DNA of 25,701 nucleotides, taken from positions 1 to 25,701 of the forward strand of contig JBJENW010000030.1 in the NCBI GenBank assembly GCA_051880395.1. Direction: 5' to 3'. The stretch is from JBJENW01 sp051880395. Its GTDB lineage: Bacteria; Bacillota; Clostridia; Lachnospirales; Lachnospiraceae. Both the position numbers and the translations under genes were made by a program. The notes beneath the pieces were generated by a model. It saw only the letters and a program-made list of their open reading frames with translations. It searched no databases and was not told the DNA's origin. Each line of letters opens with the position of its first letter. Position 1 is the stretch's first letter. This document shows positions 8,522-16,689 of this stretch, one piece after another.

Positions 8522-8917
8522 GTGACTGTGGATTTTGATCAGAAAGAATTTCAGCGCCAGGCACAGGAAAAACTTCCGTTTTATATGGCTTATTCGATGC
8601 AGAATGTCTATGAGATGGAGCAGGAATATGCCAAAGAAGAAAAACGGATGCAGCGGTTTTATCCATTGGAGGTGCGCGCAATTCAAAAGAAAGTGGAAGA
8701 ACTGTGTGACCGCATGGAGTATGAAGGCAGTACGATGTTTGACGAACTGCCGGATCGGGTGCGGCTTTACAGTATGGTGAAAAAAATTTATCAAGAGACA
8801 GAAAAAGACCATAAGCCGGAAAAAAATATGGATTTATGGCATTTGATCGAAGTTATGCTGTACCATGAAATGTATCTGCGCAGATGCAGACATAAACGAT
8901 GCCGCAGATTTTGGTAA
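8522..8917 (+). CDS. Small hypothetical protein, charged and helical
   Basis: 131 residues from GTG at 8522, or 129 from GTG at 8528. AAGGAG at 8512-8517 lies 4 bases from the first and 10 from the second, so the start is uncertain. I do not recognise the family. The protein has no signal peptide or membrane segment, is rich in Glu, Lys, Arg, Met and Tyr, looks mostly helical (QEYAKEEKRMQRF, EVRAIQKKVEELCDRM), and ends in a basic Cys/Arg/His tail (RRCRHKRCRRFW). It follows the GH25 gene by 58 bases with no terminator, and the next gene starts 28 bases on. Cotranscription with envelope genes is therefore likely and a cytoplasmic partner role possible. A coding region is supported by ribosome site, spacing and composition. 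Confidence 0.72.
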   Translation: MTVDFDQKEFQRQAQEKLPFYMAYSMQNVYEMEQEYAKEEKRMQRFYPLEVRAIQKKVEELCDRMEYEGSTMFDELPDRVRLYSMVKKIYQETEKDHKPEKNMDLWHLIEVMLYHEMYLRRCRHKRCRRFW

Positions 8918-8945
8918 AGCAGGAAAGAAAGTGAGGAAATACCCG

Positions 8946-11474
8946 ATGAAGAAGGGGTTGATAAAGGCAGGTGTGTTGTTTTTGGTATTTTGTGCGTCAG
9001 CGGTCTTTTTTTCCATGACGTCGAACCGAAGCAATGTGGATTTGACAATGCAATTAGAGGAAGCAACGCTGCCTGTGGTGTATACTTGTCAAAATAATCA
9101 AAAAATCAATCAGATGTTTGGCTATACAAATGAGATGGAAGCGCAGTACATGCGGGACAATATCACACCGCTTAGAGAGGATCTGATTCTTCCAATCGAG
9201 ATAGAGACATTTGATGCAAAAATTACAAATCTCTCTTATGAAGTGCGAAGCCTCGATACCAAACGTCTGATTGAAGAAACAGAGGTAACAGATTTCTCCA
9301 AGGAAGGAAAAGTATTACGGGCCAATCTGCATATACAGAATCTTTTGAAAGAGGGAAAGGAATATCTGCTGATTTTAACATTAAACAGCAATGAAAAAAA
9401 GGTAAACTATTATTCCAGAATTATACGACAGAAAGACGACACCGTAGCGGAATCCATTGCGTTTGCAAAAAATTTTCATGAGCAGACCTTGCATTATGAT
9501 GAAGAAAAGAGTAAAGTGGCGATGTATTTAGAGCCGGATACGACAGAGGAAAATAACAGTCTGCATCATGTCAGCATTCATTCGAATCTTAGTCAGGTGA
9601 CCTGGGCGGATTTTAATGGACAGCAGGTGGGGGAACTTCGGATTTCGGTAAAAGAGATTCAGCCGACAAGCGTGGTCGTGGTATTGGAATATGGAATGAC
9701 TAGCGCAGGTGATTCTGGAGAAAGTGATTTTTATCATGTCTCTGAGTATTATCGAATCAGATATTCTCCGGATCGAACATTTTTATTGGATTATGATCGT
9801 ACGATGTCTCAGGTGTTTGAAGGAGAAAACAGCGCGTTTAACGGAAATAGTTTGTTGCTCGGGATTCGGGACCCGGAGGTGGAGTATGCAGTCAGTGAAG
9901 ATGACAGTATTCTGACATTCGTGCAGGAGGGCAGTTTGTGGAGCTATGACCAAAACGACAATAAGCTGGCGACAATTTTTACATTCCGAAGTTTGGAGGG
10001 AATGGACGAGCGTGAGACAAATAATGATCACGGAATTCATATTATTCGTGTGGACAATGATGGAAATGTGGATTTTGTAGTGTATGGATATATGAACAGG
10101 GGAAATCACGAGGGTGAAGTCGGTACAGGTGTGTATAGATATGAAGCAGGGAGCAATTGTCTGCAGGAAAAATTATTTGTGCCGTCTACCCGTTCTTATG
10201 AGGTCATGAAGGAAAGTTTCGGAAAGTTAATGTATGAAAGTACGGATCAGATGTTTTATTTGATGGCAGAGGGGAATATTTATGAAATTGATTTAAAAAA
10301 TCATAAAGAAAAACTGCTGCAAAAGGATCTTCCGGACGGAAGTTACAGCATTTCGGATTCAAATAGATATGTTGCCTGGACAGATCAGGAAAAAGGAAAA
10401 AACGGGAATCGGATCGTGTTATATGATTTGGAAAAACAGAAGAGTTATATTGTGGAGGAGACAGGAGGGAATCGTGTAAAGCCTCTTGGATTTATGGACA
10501 GTGATTTTATATACGGAGTGGCAGATAAGAAAGACATAAAAAAAGATCAGTCCGGAAGTCAATTGTTTCCAATGTATGCGGTAAAAATCATAGATACGGA
10601 AAGTAAATCGCATGAGGTGTTAAAGGAGTATCAGAAACCTGGATTTTTTGTGTCAGACATTTCTATTTCCGGAAACAGTATTAATTTGAAACGTATGCAG
10701 TATAATGGATCCGCCTATGTGGAAGCAGACGAGGATACAATTAAGAATAATGAAGAAATTCAAGAGGAAAGCTGCGAACGGATCACAACGATCAATGCCG
10801 GTGTACGGCAGACGCAGGTGCAGCTGACACTGACAAAAGAGGTCAGCAGTCAGGCTCCAATGTTTCTCACGGTAAATGATGTGATCATGGAGGATGATAC
10901 AACTTTACAGATCGAAATGCCAAAGACAGAAAATAAATATTACATTTATGCAAAAGGTCATGTTATAGGCATGACAAATGTGTTAAAAGAGGCGATCAGT
11001 CTGGCAGATGAAAAAATGGGAGTGGTTGTCAATGATGCGCAGACCTATATGTGGAATCGTGCAAAGAGCGCAAGCCGAATGCCGATTCCGGTGGAGATGA
11101 GTCGGGATGAGACGAGCGGACAGAGTGTGGCACAGGCGTTGAGCAGTATGCTTAGCACAGCGGGAATTCACGTTCAGACCAATGGCATGCTGGCAGAAGG
11201 AAAGTCGCCTTATCGAATTTTAAAAGACACGATGAAAGACCGACAGGTACTCGATGTCAGTGGATGCAGCCTGCAACAGGTTCTTTATTATGTAGACAAG
11301 GGAACACCAGTGTTTGCCATGACAGGAAAAGATAGTGCACTTCTTTTAGTAGGATATGATTCTGTAAATATTTCTGTTTTTGATGCGGTGAGTGGAAAAA
11401 CGGAGAAAATGGGAATGGAGGATGCAACAAATCTTTTTAGAGTCGCTGGAAATCAATTCTTGGCCTATCAGTAA
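8946..11474 (+). CDS. Membrane-anchored protein with propeller-like middle and degenerate C39-like C-terminus
   Basis: 842 residues from ATG 8946, preceded by GAGGA at 8 bases; an in-frame GTG at 8931 behind AGGAAAG is an alternative. Residues ~7-24 are a hydrophobic signal anchor, placing the rest outside the membrane. The middle (~290-600) has repeated beta-strand units such as GSLWSYDQNDNKL, GNIYEIDLKNHKEKL and NRIVLYDLEKQKSYI, in the manner of a beta-propeller. The last ~130 residues (from ~712) resemble a papain-like Peptidase_C39_2 fold: SVAQALSSML (727-736) where the Cys-box helix belongs, GTPVFAMTG, ALLLVGYD (798-805), then a conserved-looking SVFDAVSGK. The catalytic Cys and His are not at those positions, so binding rather than proteolysis is inferred. 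Third gene of the GH25 operon; the overall family was not recognised. Confidence 0.85.
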   Translation: MKKGLIKAGVLFLVFCASAVFFSMTSNRSNVDLTMQLEEATLPVVYTCQNNQKINQMFGYTNEMEAQYMRDNITPLREDLILPIEIETFDAKITNLSYEVRSLDTKRLIEETEVTDFSKEGKVLRANLHIQNLLKEGKEYLLILTLNSNEKKVNYYSRIIRQKDDTVAESIAFAKNFHEQTLHYDEEKSKVAMYLEPDTTEENNSLHHVSIHSNLSQVTWADFNGQQVGELRISVKEIQPTSVVVVLEYGMTSAGDSGESDFYHVSEYYRIRYSPDRTFLLDYDRTMSQVFEGENSAFNGNSLLLGIRDPEVEYAVSEDDSILTFVQEGSLWSYDQNDNKLATIFTFRSLEGMDERETNNDHGIHIIRVDNDGNVDFVVYGYMNRGNHEGEVGTGVYRYEAGSNCLQEKLFVPSTRSYEVMKESFGKLMYESTDQMFYLMAEGNIYEIDLKNHKEKLLQKDLPDGSYSISDSNRYVAWTDQEKGKNGNRIVLYDLEKQKSYIVEETGGNRVKPLGFMDSDFIYGVADKKDIKKDQSGSQLFPMYAVKIIDTESKSHEVLKEYQKPGFFVSDISISGNSINLKRMQYNGSAYVEADEDTIKNNEEIQEESCERITTINAGVRQTQVQLTLTKEVSSQAPMFLTVNDVIMEDDTTLQIEMPKTENKYYIYAKGHVIGMTNVLKEAISLADEKMGVVVNDAQTYMWNRAKSASRMPIPVEMSRDETSGQSVAQALSSMLSTAGIHVQTNGMLAEGKSPYRILKDTMKDRQVLDVSGCSLQQVLYYVDKGTPVFAMTGKDSALLLVGYDSVNISVFDAVSGKTEKMGMEDATNLFRVAGNQFLAYQ

Positions 11475-11486
11475 ACAACGTATAAA
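11457..11486 (+). promoter_or_regulatory. Possible kinase-operon promoter beside the terminator
   Basis: TTCTTG (11457-11462) and TATAAA (11481-11486) with 18 bases between them. RNA from here would begin near 11493, at the very end of the left arm of the next hairpin, and so would not be able to form that terminator. Weak hexamers; called mainly because the following gene has no other space for a promoter. Confidence 0.35.
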
Positions 11487-11532
11487 AACAGGGACGTCTT
11501 ACAATGGAGTAAGAGGAGGCGCCCCTGTTTTT
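11484..11532 (+). terminator. Terminator of the envelope operon, directly before the kinase gene
   Basis: AAAAACAGGG (11484-11493) pairs perfectly with CCCTGTTTTT (11523-11532), the right arm ending in five T. An inner pair CTTAC/GTAAG closes the loop region. Only 8 bases separate it from the AAAGGAG of the following gene. Confidence 0.8.
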
Positions 11533-11555
11533 GCCGTTTCAAAGGAGATGTGAAA

Positions 11556-14360
11556 ATGAAACGAAAGAAAAAAATAAACTGGCGCAGCAGCGGAATCATT
11601 TGGACACTTTCTTTGTTCTGTTTTGTAATCGTGGCAGTTTCGATGTTGTCAAGTACCTATTATATGAATCGGACGATCGCACAGGAGGAAACCGCCCAGA
11701 GCAGACGCGCAGCATATAAACAGTTGGGAGAAGATCTGGCTCAGGCTTCCGATTATCTGACGCAGGAGGTGCGTTTTTTTTCAGTGACGGGCGATATCGT
11801 ACACTTTTATAATTACTGGGAGGAAATTTTTCATACCAGACAGAGAGAAAAAGCGATTGTAGCTTTTGAACAGAGCCATCCACCGGTTGAGGAAAAAGAG
11901 CTTTTGGATGAAGCGAAAAAATATTCGGACCTTTTGGTAGAGACAGAGGCTGTTTCGATGAAATTGGTGCTGCTCGCGGAAAATAAAACAGCCGCCGCTT
12001 ATACTTATGATGATCAGATTCATCGGTATGTTACGTTTTTATTTTCTGTTCCGCTGTCAGAAAAATATCAGAATATGACACGGAACGAAATGCGAAATGC
12101 AGCGGTGGAAATGTTGTATGACACGAAGTACGAAGCGGCGAAGCGAAAGATCACGCGTCCGATTGAAAAATTTCAGAAAAAGATGAACAAACGTTTGGAA
12201 CAGGAATTAGAGCAGCGCAAAAAAGAGACGCGGATGGCTACAATTTTGCAGAGAGCGCTTATTATTGTCGAATTGGGATTTGTAGCGGTTCTTTTGTGTG
12301 TGATGAATACGCTTTATATTCGGCCACTGAAAAATTATACAACTCAGATTGGGGAGGCAGGTGTTTCTGCCTTTGAGATGGCGAAAGAGAACCTACCGGA
12401 GGTTTCGATTTTAAGGGCAAAGATTGTTCCATACGGAGCGGCGGAGTTGATTCAGCTGGCAGAAGCATTCAATCGGATGATCGATCTGTTTTTCGGTGAG
12501 TTGCGGCAGAGAAAAAATGCAGAAGAGAGTATGCGAAAGGCCAGAAATGAGGCACAGATTGCAAATGAAGCCAAAAGTACGTTTTTGGCGCAGATGAGCC
12601 ATGAGCTGCGGACACCATTAAATGCCGTAAATGGTTATACGTTTCTGCTCGAAAAAACGCGTTTGCAGGAAAAGCAGAAGAGCTATGTCAAAGGAATTCG
12701 TGCATCTGCAAACGGGTTGCTGGAGCTGATCAATCAGATTCTTGATTTTTCCAAAATTGATTCTGGAAATTTGCAATGGGAAAAAATTGCATTCGATCTG
12801 CCGGAACTTCTTCAGGAGATTGAAGCAGTTTTTGCACCGCAAGCTTTGCAAAAAGGCTTGTACTTTCGTATAGAACTACAGGGGGAAAACGTCAATTGTC
12901 TGAAAGGCGATCCGGTGCGGCTGCGTCAGGTGTTGGTCAATTTAATTGGAAATGCATTGAAATTTACAGAGACAGGAGGCGTGACGGTAACCGTTCGCTT
13001 ACAGGAAAAGGAGGCATATCGATGCCTGTTTTATTTTGAAGTCACAGATACCGGAATCGGAATCAGCGAGGAGGCAAAAGAAAAAATTTTTCAGCCGTTT
13101 ACACAAAGCGATGCATCGATTACGCGAAAGTATGGAGGGACTGGTCTGGGATTACCGATCTGTCAGCAGTTGATCGCGGGAATGGGAGAAGAGCAGCATG
13201 CGCTTTCGGTAAAAAGTACGCCGGGAAAAGGAACCACTTTTTCATTTACCATGGATTTTCCGTATCTTGTTACAAATGTAAAAAAAACTGTGGACAATAC
13301 TGGAAAAATTCCGGATTTTGGTGGACAAAAAATCTTGCTTGTAGATGATAATGAGATCAACCGGGAATTTCAGAGTGAGATTTTACGTTTGTGTCATTTA
13401 CAAGTCCATACAGCAGAAAGTGGGATGGCGGCATTGCAATATTTACAGACACAAGAAGCAGAAGCATTGCAACTGATCTTTATGGATATCCGCATGCCGG
13501 AGCTTGACGGATATGAGACGGCGCGTCGGATTCGAAAACTGCCGGGGTATGGAGAAATTCCGATCATTGCACTGACGGCGGACGCTGTGACACAGGTAAA
13601 ACAGCGTGCTGACGAAGCTGGTATGGATGATTGCCTTCTGAAACCATTGCAGCAGGAAACCGTATTTTGTGTATTGGAAAAGTATCTTCCGGTGACTTGG
13701 AAGCAGGAAGAAAGTATTGCTTTGGAAGAAAAAGAAACAGATGCACAGCCAAAAGAGTTGACGCAGAATCTGGATCAGATCGCACTGTTTGAAAAGGAAA
13801 AATGTCTTAAACAGTTAAATGGAAATGAAGAAGCGATGCAGTCGATCATTCAAAGATTCATACTGCTGCACGCCAAGGCACCTTCCGATCTGTCACGTCT
13901 GCTGCAGAAGTCAGAATTCCAAAGAGCCGCAGAAGAAATTCATCAGATGAAAGGAATTGCTGGAAACCTCTGTTGCAGCCGCTTGTATGAATGTTGTAAA
14001 TTATTTCAGGCAGAACTTGAAAAGGGGCAGAGTGTGCGCCTTGCGGAGTATGTCTGCATCTGGAAAGAAACGTATGAGGTGCTGAAACAAAACGTGCCAA
14101 AAGAAATAAAACAACAGCCAGACAAACAAAAAAAGGCGGTTTTGTCATGGGTCGAACAAGTATATCAATTCAGTAAGGAAGCAGATACGGAGGCCGTGAT
14201 GCTTTTGGAAGCACATATACAGGAAATAGAAGAATTCTGTGATAAATCGACAGTAGAAGTTTTAAAGGCAGCCATGTTGCGGTTTGATTTTGAAGGAATC
14301 GAGAATGGGATTATGCCTTTATTGAGCAAAGGAAAAAAGGAGGAAGACACAGATGTATAA
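11556..14360 (+). CDS. Hybrid sensor histidine kinase (HisKA-ATPase-REC-Hpt)
   Basis: 934 residues. ATG 11556 is chosen over GTG 11550 because AAAGGAG (11541-11547) lies 8 bases before it. Two membrane segments (~13-38 and ~233-255) flank an extracellular helical sensor region of about 195 residues. Then follow a HAMP-like linker; HisKA with SHELRTPLN and phospho-acceptor His349; the ATPase domain with NLIGNALKFTE, DTGIGIS and GGTGLGL; a receiver with LLVDDNEIN and Asp644 in MDIRMPELDG; and an Hpt-like domain with IHQMKGIAGN and His796. This is a complete intramolecular phosphorelay whose Hpt would hand the phosphate to the adjacent regulator. It overlaps that gene by 8 bases. Urea or nitrogen status as the signal is inferred only from the urt genes downstream. 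Confidence 0.93.
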   Translation: MKRKKKINWRSSGIIWTLSLFCFVIVAVSMLSSTYYMNRTIAQEETAQSRRAAYKQLGEDLAQASDYLTQEVRFFSVTGDIVHFYNYWEEIFHTRQREKAIVAFEQSHPPVEEKELLDEAKKYSDLLVETEAVSMKLVLLAENKTAAAYTYDDQIHRYVTFLFSVPLSEKYQNMTRNEMRNAAVEMLYDTKYEAAKRKITRPIEKFQKKMNKRLEQELEQRKKETRMATILQRALIIVELGFVAVLLCVMNTLYIRPLKNYTTQIGEAGVSAFEMAKENLPEVSILRAKIVPYGAAELIQLAEAFNRMIDLFFGELRQRKNAEESMRKARNEAQIANEAKSTFLAQMSHELRTPLNAVNGYTFLLEKTRLQEKQKSYVKGIRASANGLLELINQILDFSKIDSGNLQWEKIAFDLPELLQEIEAVFAPQALQKGLYFRIELQGENVNCLKGDPVRLRQVLVNLIGNALKFTETGGVTVTVRLQEKEAYRCLFYFEVTDTGIGISEEAKEKIFQPFTQSDASITRKYGGTGLGLPICQQLIAGMGEEQHALSVKSTPGKGTTFSFTMDFPYLVTNVKKTVDNTGKIPDFGGQKILLVDDNEINREFQSEILRLCHLQVHTAESGMAALQYLQTQEAEALQLIFMDIRMPELDGYETARRIRKLPGYGEIPIIALTADAVTQVKQRADEAGMDDCLLKPLQQETVFCVLEKYLPVTWKQEESIALEEKETDAQPKELTQNLDQIALFEKEKCLKQLNGNEEAMQSIIQRFILLHAKAPSDLSRLLQKSEFQRAAEEIHQMKGIAGNLCCSRLYECCKLFQAELEKGQSVRLAEYVCIWKETYEVLKQNVPKEIKQQPDKQKKAVLSWVEQVYQFSKEADTEAVMLLEAHIQEIEEFCDKSTVEVLKAAMLRFDFEGIENGIMPLLSKGKKEEDTDV

Positions 14361-15117
14361 AGTAATGCTGGTGGAAGATGATGAAGTCGTTCGATATGTC
14401 TATTCTCGTATGCGTGCATGGGGAGACTATGGATTTACAATTGCCGTGGAAGTGGGAAACGGCGCACGAGCGTTAGAAGAACTGCGAAAAGAGCCGGTGG
14501 ATGCAGTTTTTACGGATATCCGCATGCCGCTTATGGATGGAATCGAATTTATGAAACAGGTTCATACGCAATATCCGGACCTGAGTGTCATTTTTGTGAC
14601 TTCCTACGATGAATTTTCTTATGCCAGAGAAGGGTTGCGCCTTGGAGCGTTTGATTATCTGATCAAACCGCTGACAGAAGAAGACTTAGGCGAGACGCTT
14701 CAGCGTCTGCAGAAAAAATTTTTGGTGGAAGAAAAAAGCGGAATGGAGGAATTATTTTTACGCATTTTTTCGAATGCAGAGATGCTGTCGGATCCATTGA
14801 TCAAGCAGGTGGCGGATTATTTATACGAAGGGATGAAAGAAAATCGAACACTGGAGCAGTTGGCAGAGGCACTGGATATGAATCGAGATTATCTCGGAAA
14901 ACAGATCAAAAAAAAGACGGGCTTTTCTTTTCGTGACCTCTATCAGCATGCAAAAGTTGAGTATGCGAAACCACTGATTGTAAGCGGGCAGTATAAAATG
15001 TATGAGATCAGTGAACTTTTAGGATATGCCAGCCCGGATTATTTCTCTAATATCTTTAAGAAAGTGACGTCGTTTACGCCGGCACAATTTAAAAAAATGC
15101 AAAAGTCTGATTTGTAA
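14353..15117 (+). CDS. Response regulator with AraC-type DNA-binding domain
   Basis: 254 residues in YesN-like architecture. The receiver at 1-120 has MLVEDDE, phospho-acceptor Asp55 in FTDIRMPLMDG, Thr/Ser at SVIFVTSYDEF, and Lys in DYLIKPL. A linker follows, then a two-helix-turn-helix AraC domain at ~160-250 (LEQLAEALDMNRDYLGKQIK, then EISELLGYASPDYFSNIFK). The ATG overlaps the kinase stop codon and AAAAGGAGG lies inside the kinase gene, so the two proteins are translationally coupled. It is the cognate partner of the upstream kinase by position. The likely target is the urtA promoter immediately downstream, where a matching direct repeat is visible. Confidence 0.93.
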   Translation: MYKVMLVEDDEVVRYVYSRMRAWGDYGFTIAVEVGNGARALEELRKEPVDAVFTDIRMPLMDGIEFMKQVHTQYPDLSVIFVTSYDEFSYAREGLRLGAFDYLIKPLTEEDLGETLQRLQKKFLVEEKSGMEELFLRIFSNAEMLSDPLIKQVADYLYEGMKENRTLEQLAEALDMNRDYLGKQIKKKTGFSFRDLYQHAKVEYAKPLIVSGQYKMYEISELLGYASPDYFSNIFKKVTSFTPAQFKKMQKSDL

Positions 15118-15130
15118 TGGTAAAAGTCTG
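15101..15130 (+). promoter_or_regulatory. Candidate operator: AAAAGTCTG direct repeat in 21-bp register
   Basis: AAAAGTCTG occurs at 15101-15109 and again at 15122-15130, start to start 21 bases, i.e. two helical turns. The first copy lies in the last codons of the response-regulator gene. AraC-type regulators commonly bind such direct repeats. The distal edge would sit near -46 relative to the extended -10 promoter downstream. Confidence 0.45.
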
Positions 15131-15160
15131 TTTTTTGAGGTGTTTTTTGTCGGATTTCTG

Positions 15161-15169
15161 TGGTAAATT
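15161..15169 (+). promoter_or_regulatory. Extended -10 element, candidate urtA promoter
   Basis: TGGTAAATT is an extended -10 (TGn + TAAATT). The stretch 17 bases upstream (TGTTTT) is a poor -35, as expected of an activator-dependent promoter. It would give a leader of about 185 bases before urtA. Confidence 0.45.
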
Positions 15170-15217
15170 TGTATCAACATCAGGAACACAATTGCTTCTC
15201 TTGATGGGACAATACAC

Positions 15218-15269
15218 AAACGCGACAAAGAGGTCATAATCTTCGGATTGTGGCCTCTTTGTCGCGTTT
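15218..15269 (+). other. 52-base UUCG-capped hairpin in the urtA leader
   Basis: 15218-15241 pairs along all 24 positions with 15246-15269 around the loop TTCG. 22 are Watson-Crick and two are G-U, and the loop is closed as C(UUCG)G. What follows is GGAAAAAC, not a T-run, and on the other strand there is no T-run either, so it does not look like an intrinsic terminator. Further downstream, TCCTA/TAGGA and ATCC/GGAT pairs (about 15310-15337) suggest more leader structure. It could stabilise the urtA transcript, be an RNase III site, or be an element acting in cis. Confidence 0.8.
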
Positions 15270-15361
15270 GGAAAAACATGAGATCATTTAGATGGTGCGG
15301 ATTCGTTTGTCCTATCCCCGGATAAAATCCCCTAGGAATCTTGCACAGGAAAGGAGCGCTT

Positions 15362-16591
15362 ATGAAAAAAAATGTATGGAAAAAATTAACAGCAGCTGCA
15401 GTATCTGCGGTAATGGCAATTTCCCTTTGTGCCTGTGGCGCAGGAGGAAGCGGTGACAGTGATACCGTAAAAGTTGGATTATTACATTCGATGACCGGTT
15501 CCATGGCGATTTCTGAAAAAGCCGTTTTGGATGCAGAAAAACTGGCAATCAAGGAGATCAACGCAGACGGAGGCGTCTTAGGAAAGAAAATCGAATATCA
15601 GGAAGAAGATGGTGCATCAGATCCTTCCACATTTGCAACAAAGGCAGAAAAATTAGTGGATCAGGATGGTATCTCAACGGTATTCGGATGCTGGACATCC
15701 TCCTCAAGAAAAGCCGTTAAATCTATCTTTGAAGATTATGAAGCACTTCTGTTTTATCCGGTACAATACGAAGGAATGGAATCTTCCAGCAATATCGTAT
15801 ACACCGGTGCTGCACCAAACCAGCAGATCGTACCGGCTGTGGAATATCTGATTGAAAAAGGATATAAGAAATTCTTCCTTTTAGGTTCGGATTATGTGTT
15901 CCCGCGTACCGCGAATATGATCATCAATGCGCAGGTAGAAAATGCAGGATTAGAAGTAGTCGGAGAAGAATATGCGGATATGAACCAGACAGATTTCTCC
16001 GCGATCATTGCAAAGATCGAGCAGGCAAAACCGGATGTAATTGTAAATACCTTAAACGGTACAGGAAATGTTTCCTTCTTTAAACAGATGTCAGAGAAAA
16101 ACTATACCAGCAAAGATTACATGACAATGTCCTTCTCCATCGCAGAAGAAGAAGTGGCAACGATCGGTGCAGATATCTTAAAAGGACATATGGTATCCTG
16201 GAACTATTATCAGACAACAGATACCGAGCGGAATAAAAAATTCGTCGATGCGTATAAAGAAGCATACGGAAAAGACCGTGTGACCAGTGACCCGGCGGAA
16301 GCAGCTTATGATGCCGTTTATCTCTGGAAAGCAGCCTGTGAAAAAGCAAACAGTGTGGAAGTTGCGGATGTGATAAAAGCCATTGAAGAAGGCGGAATCT
16401 CCTTTGATGCACCGGAAGGAACGGTGGAAATTGAGGGATCGAATCATCATTTGACCAAACCGGTCCGTATCGGAGAAGTGAAAGACGATGGTCTTATCTA
16501 CGAAGTAGAGGCAACTGAACCGGTGAAACCGGACCCATATCTGGAGACTTATGACTGGGCAGTGAAAGCCGGAATTAAGCCACTAGAGTAA
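15362..16591 (+). CDS. urtA: Urea ABC transporter substrate-binding lipoprotein
   Basis: 409 residues. The start at 15362 has AAAGGAG upstream and begins a lipoprotein signal peptide (MKKNVWKKLTAAA..., lipobox LCAC with Cys25). The mature part is a type-1 periplasmic-binding fold of the Liv/Urt/amide family: VGLLHSMTGSMAISE, EINADGGVLGKKIEY, FGCWTSSSRKAV and LLFYPVQYEG. The last two are characteristic of UrtA rather than branched-chain amino-acid LivJ. It captures urea (or a close amide) outside the cell for the UrtBCDE translocator. A hairpin after the gene probably lets it be made in excess over the membrane components. The urea assignment rests on motifs and the complete five-gene order. 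Confidence 0.93.
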   Translation: MKKNVWKKLTAAAVSAVMAISLCACGAGGSGDSDTVKVGLLHSMTGSMAISEKAVLDAEKLAIKEINADGGVLGKKIEYQEEDGASDPSTFATKAEKLVDQDGISTVFGCWTSSSRKAVKSIFEDYEALLFYPVQYEGMESSSNIVYTGAAPNQQIVPAVEYLIEKGYKKFFLLGSDYVFPRTANMIINAQVENAGLEVVGEEYADMNQTDFSAIIAKIEQAKPDVIVNTLNGTGNVSFFKQMSEKNYTSKDYMTMSFSIAEEEVATIGADILKGHMVSWNYYQTTDTERNKKFVDAYKEAYGKDRVTSDPAEAAYDAVYLWKAACEKANSVEVADVIKAIEEGGISFDAPEGTVEIEGSNHHLTKPVRIGEVKDDGLIYEVEATEPVKPDPYLETYDWAVKAGIKPLE

Positions 16592-16612
16592 TCAGAAGTT
16601 TTGAAATAAAAT

Positions 16613-16658
16613 AAAGTGTCAGGCGTCATACAACAGCGTATGTAACCCTGGCACTTTT
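16613..16658 (+). terminator. Hairpin between urtA and urtB, probably a partial terminator or processing site
   Basis: AAAGTGTCAGG (16613-16623) pairs with CCTGGCACTTT (16647-16657) with one G-U, and an inner CATAC/GTATG pair extends it. The T-run is short (TTTTCT), so read-through into urtBCDE is expected. Confidence 0.65.
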
Positions 16659-16661
16659 CTA

Positions 16662-16673
16662 TTGTGATCACAA
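16662..16673. repeat. 12-bp perfect palindrome before urtB
   Basis: TTGTGATCACAA is a perfect palindrome lying immediately before the AAAGGAGGTG ribosome site of urtB. Flanking CTTTT and AAAAGG can extend it and would partly mask that site in RNA. It might equally be a DNA operator. Confidence 0.45.
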
Positions 16674-16689
16674 AAAGGAGGTGCATCTC

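Noticed and set aside
15218..15269. Intrinsic terminator of the kinase/regulator operon
   Set aside because: The stem is strong but is followed by GGAAAAAC, with no T-run on either strand.
15176..15361. Known riboswitch (for example guanidine type) in the urtA leader
   Set aside because: I looked for conserved core motifs and could not match any known class; only generic pairing is visible.
15019..15561. 180-codon open frame on the minus strand over the urtA leader
   Set aside because: Overlaps the regulator end, the hairpin and the urtA signal peptide; no start signals and no recognisable protein.
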